Below, in pieces: positions 33,718 to 33,894 of a stretch of DNA of 33,894 nucleotides. The stretch spans positions 1 to 33,894 of the forward strand of contig NW_003157368.1 of NCBI RefSeq assembly GCF_000003605.2, read 5' to 3'. The position numbers and the translations under genes were made by a program. The notes under the pieces are model-generated. The model had not been told where the DNA came from. It saw only the letters and a program-made list of their open reading frames with translations, and ran no database searches. Numbering within the stretch: the first letter of the stretch is position 1; every line of letters starts with the position of its first letter. Origin of the DNA: Saccoglossus kowalevskii (lineage: Eukaryota; Hemichordata; Enteropneusta; Harrimaniidae).

Positions 33718-33894
33718 TCATCTAGCTACCATTCATTTAGCTAGTTTGATGCGATCTAGCTACCATTCATGTAGCTAATTCGATGACATCTAGCTACCAT
33801 TCATTTAGCTAATTTGATGTGACCTAGCTACCATTCATTTAGGTAGTTTGATGTCATCTAGCTACCATTCATTTAGGTAGTTTTATGTGATCCA
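33632..33894. repeat. Module M, copy 8, cut by the window edge
   Basis: CATATAG at 33632 and CATGTAG at 33768. The match to module copy 3 is gapless at an offset of 26,578 through the final ATCCA (33890/7312), with GACCTAG for GATCTAG near 33820. The B domain therefore continues beyond this window. Confidence 0.85.

Larger units (their letters stand above)
1..33894. repeat. 34-bp satellite array filling the window
   Basis: A 34-bp unit is repeated about 996 times in one orientation with no foreign DNA between copies. The anchor ATCTAGCT lies at 3, 37, 71, 105 and so on, and the last (degenerate, ATCCA) start is at 33890. Unit positions 1-19 read ATCTAGCTACCATTCATTT and positions 20-34 read AGCTAGTTTGATGTG. 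Common alternatives are A/G at 16, AGC, CGC or AGG at 20-22, G/A at 25, and TG, AG, CG, TC, TT or TA at 33-34; most other positions are nearly invariant. No gene fits: forward stops recur at unit positions 4-6, 23-25 and 28-30, and often at 33-1 across the unit junction. Reverse-strand stops fall in all three frames of nearly every unit. Because 34 is not a multiple of 3, no frame escapes. I infer eukaryotic satellite DNA; family and species are not recognised. Confidence 0.98.

Noticed and set aside
1-33894. CRISPR array (regular short repeats with 34-bp period)
   Set aside because: There are no unique spacers. The part between conserved boxes is itself nearly the same in every unit, about 996 copies exist, and no cas genes are present.
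1-33894. Protein-coding tandem repeat or long ORF
   Set aside because: 34 is not a multiple of 3. TAG/TAA at unit positions 23-25, TAG at 4-6 and TGA at 28-30 close the forward frames. On the reverse strand, CTA at 3-5 and 7-9, TCA at 14-16 and TTA at 18-20 close all three frames in nearly every unit.
1-33894. Plasmid or phage origin iterons
   Set aside because: Iteron sets number a few to tens of copies beside a replication gene. About 1,000 copies without any gene does not fit.
1-33894. Telomeric repeat
   Set aside because: No TTAGGG, TTTAGGG, TTAGG or similar short G-rich tandem occurs; the TTTAGGTAG units are a variant of the 34-bp monomer.
1-33894. CENP-B box in the monomer
   Set aside because: The essential TTCG...A..CGGG pattern is not present; ATTCGTTT in A-type units shares only TTCG.
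1-33894. Inverted orientation switch inside the array
   Set aside because: I looked for runs of the reverse-complement unit (AGCTAAATGAATGG) and saw none; every stretch reads in the same direction.
1-33894. tRNA, rRNA or other structured RNA gene
   Set aside because: No cloverleaf, A/B-box pair or rRNA motif was seen. The only recurrent secondary structure is the short hairpin of each unit.

Overview
The whole 33,894-base window is one uninterrupted block of satellite DNA. A 34-bp unit repeats head to tail, always in the same orientation, from the first base to the last, and both edges cut the array. Following the ATCTAGCT anchor from base 3 to base 33890 gives 33,887 bp, which is 996 periods of 34 bp plus a net 23 bp of small insertions. 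The consensus unit is ATCTAGCTACCATTCATTT (unit positions 1-19) followed by AGCTAGTTTGATGTG (positions 20-34), about 35% G+C. I see no protein gene, RNA gene, mobile element, CRISPR array or non-repeat DNA. All six reading frames are closed by recurring stops.

Such a long array with nested higher-order structure points to a eukaryotic chromosome, most plausibly a heterochromatic, pericentromeric, centromeric or subtelomeric block. I do not recognise the satellite family and cannot name the species. CA/CG and TG/CG alternation at three unit positions fits, weakly, a genome with methylated CpG.

Layout. The array is a mosaic of two families of monomer order. 'A-type' stretches carry CATTCGTTT, CTGCCATTTATTT, GTTTAGTGTG and CTGCTTTTC variants; they occupy about 1-1840, 18504-19545 and 23746-33000. 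'B-type' stretches carry CATATAGTTAATT, GTCATCT, AGTTGAAATC, GATCCAG and ATTCATTCATTT variants; they occupy about 1841-18503, 19546-23745 and 33000-33894. A 20-monomer (680-bp) A core occurs five times (3, 921, 25008, 26980, 30789), the first two as a perfect-spacing 27-monomer (918-bp) tandem. A B module of about 0.85-0.95 kb (M) occurs seven times (2398, 5456, 7054, 8111, 9785, 13661, 14785) and an eighth is cut by the right edge (33632).

Larger segments are copied within the array: about 2.9-3.0 kb (6924-9867 and 13531-16539), 0.7 kb (3662-4364 and 12820-13522), 0.75 kb (17776-18530 and 21207-21961), 0.67 kb (18504-19177 and 29623-30296), and 0.5 kb about 17.2 kb apart (16030-16539 and 33208-33717). 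Indels cluster at 5515-5680, 24150-24430 and 31890-33240; the last is the worn junction between an A and a B domain.

Nothing here works together as a genetic system in the usual sense. What is unusual is the organisation: variation confined to a few unit positions, each common variant class keeping an inverted repeat, and a multi-scale record of recent segmental amplification. All coordinates and identities were read by eye and not computed.
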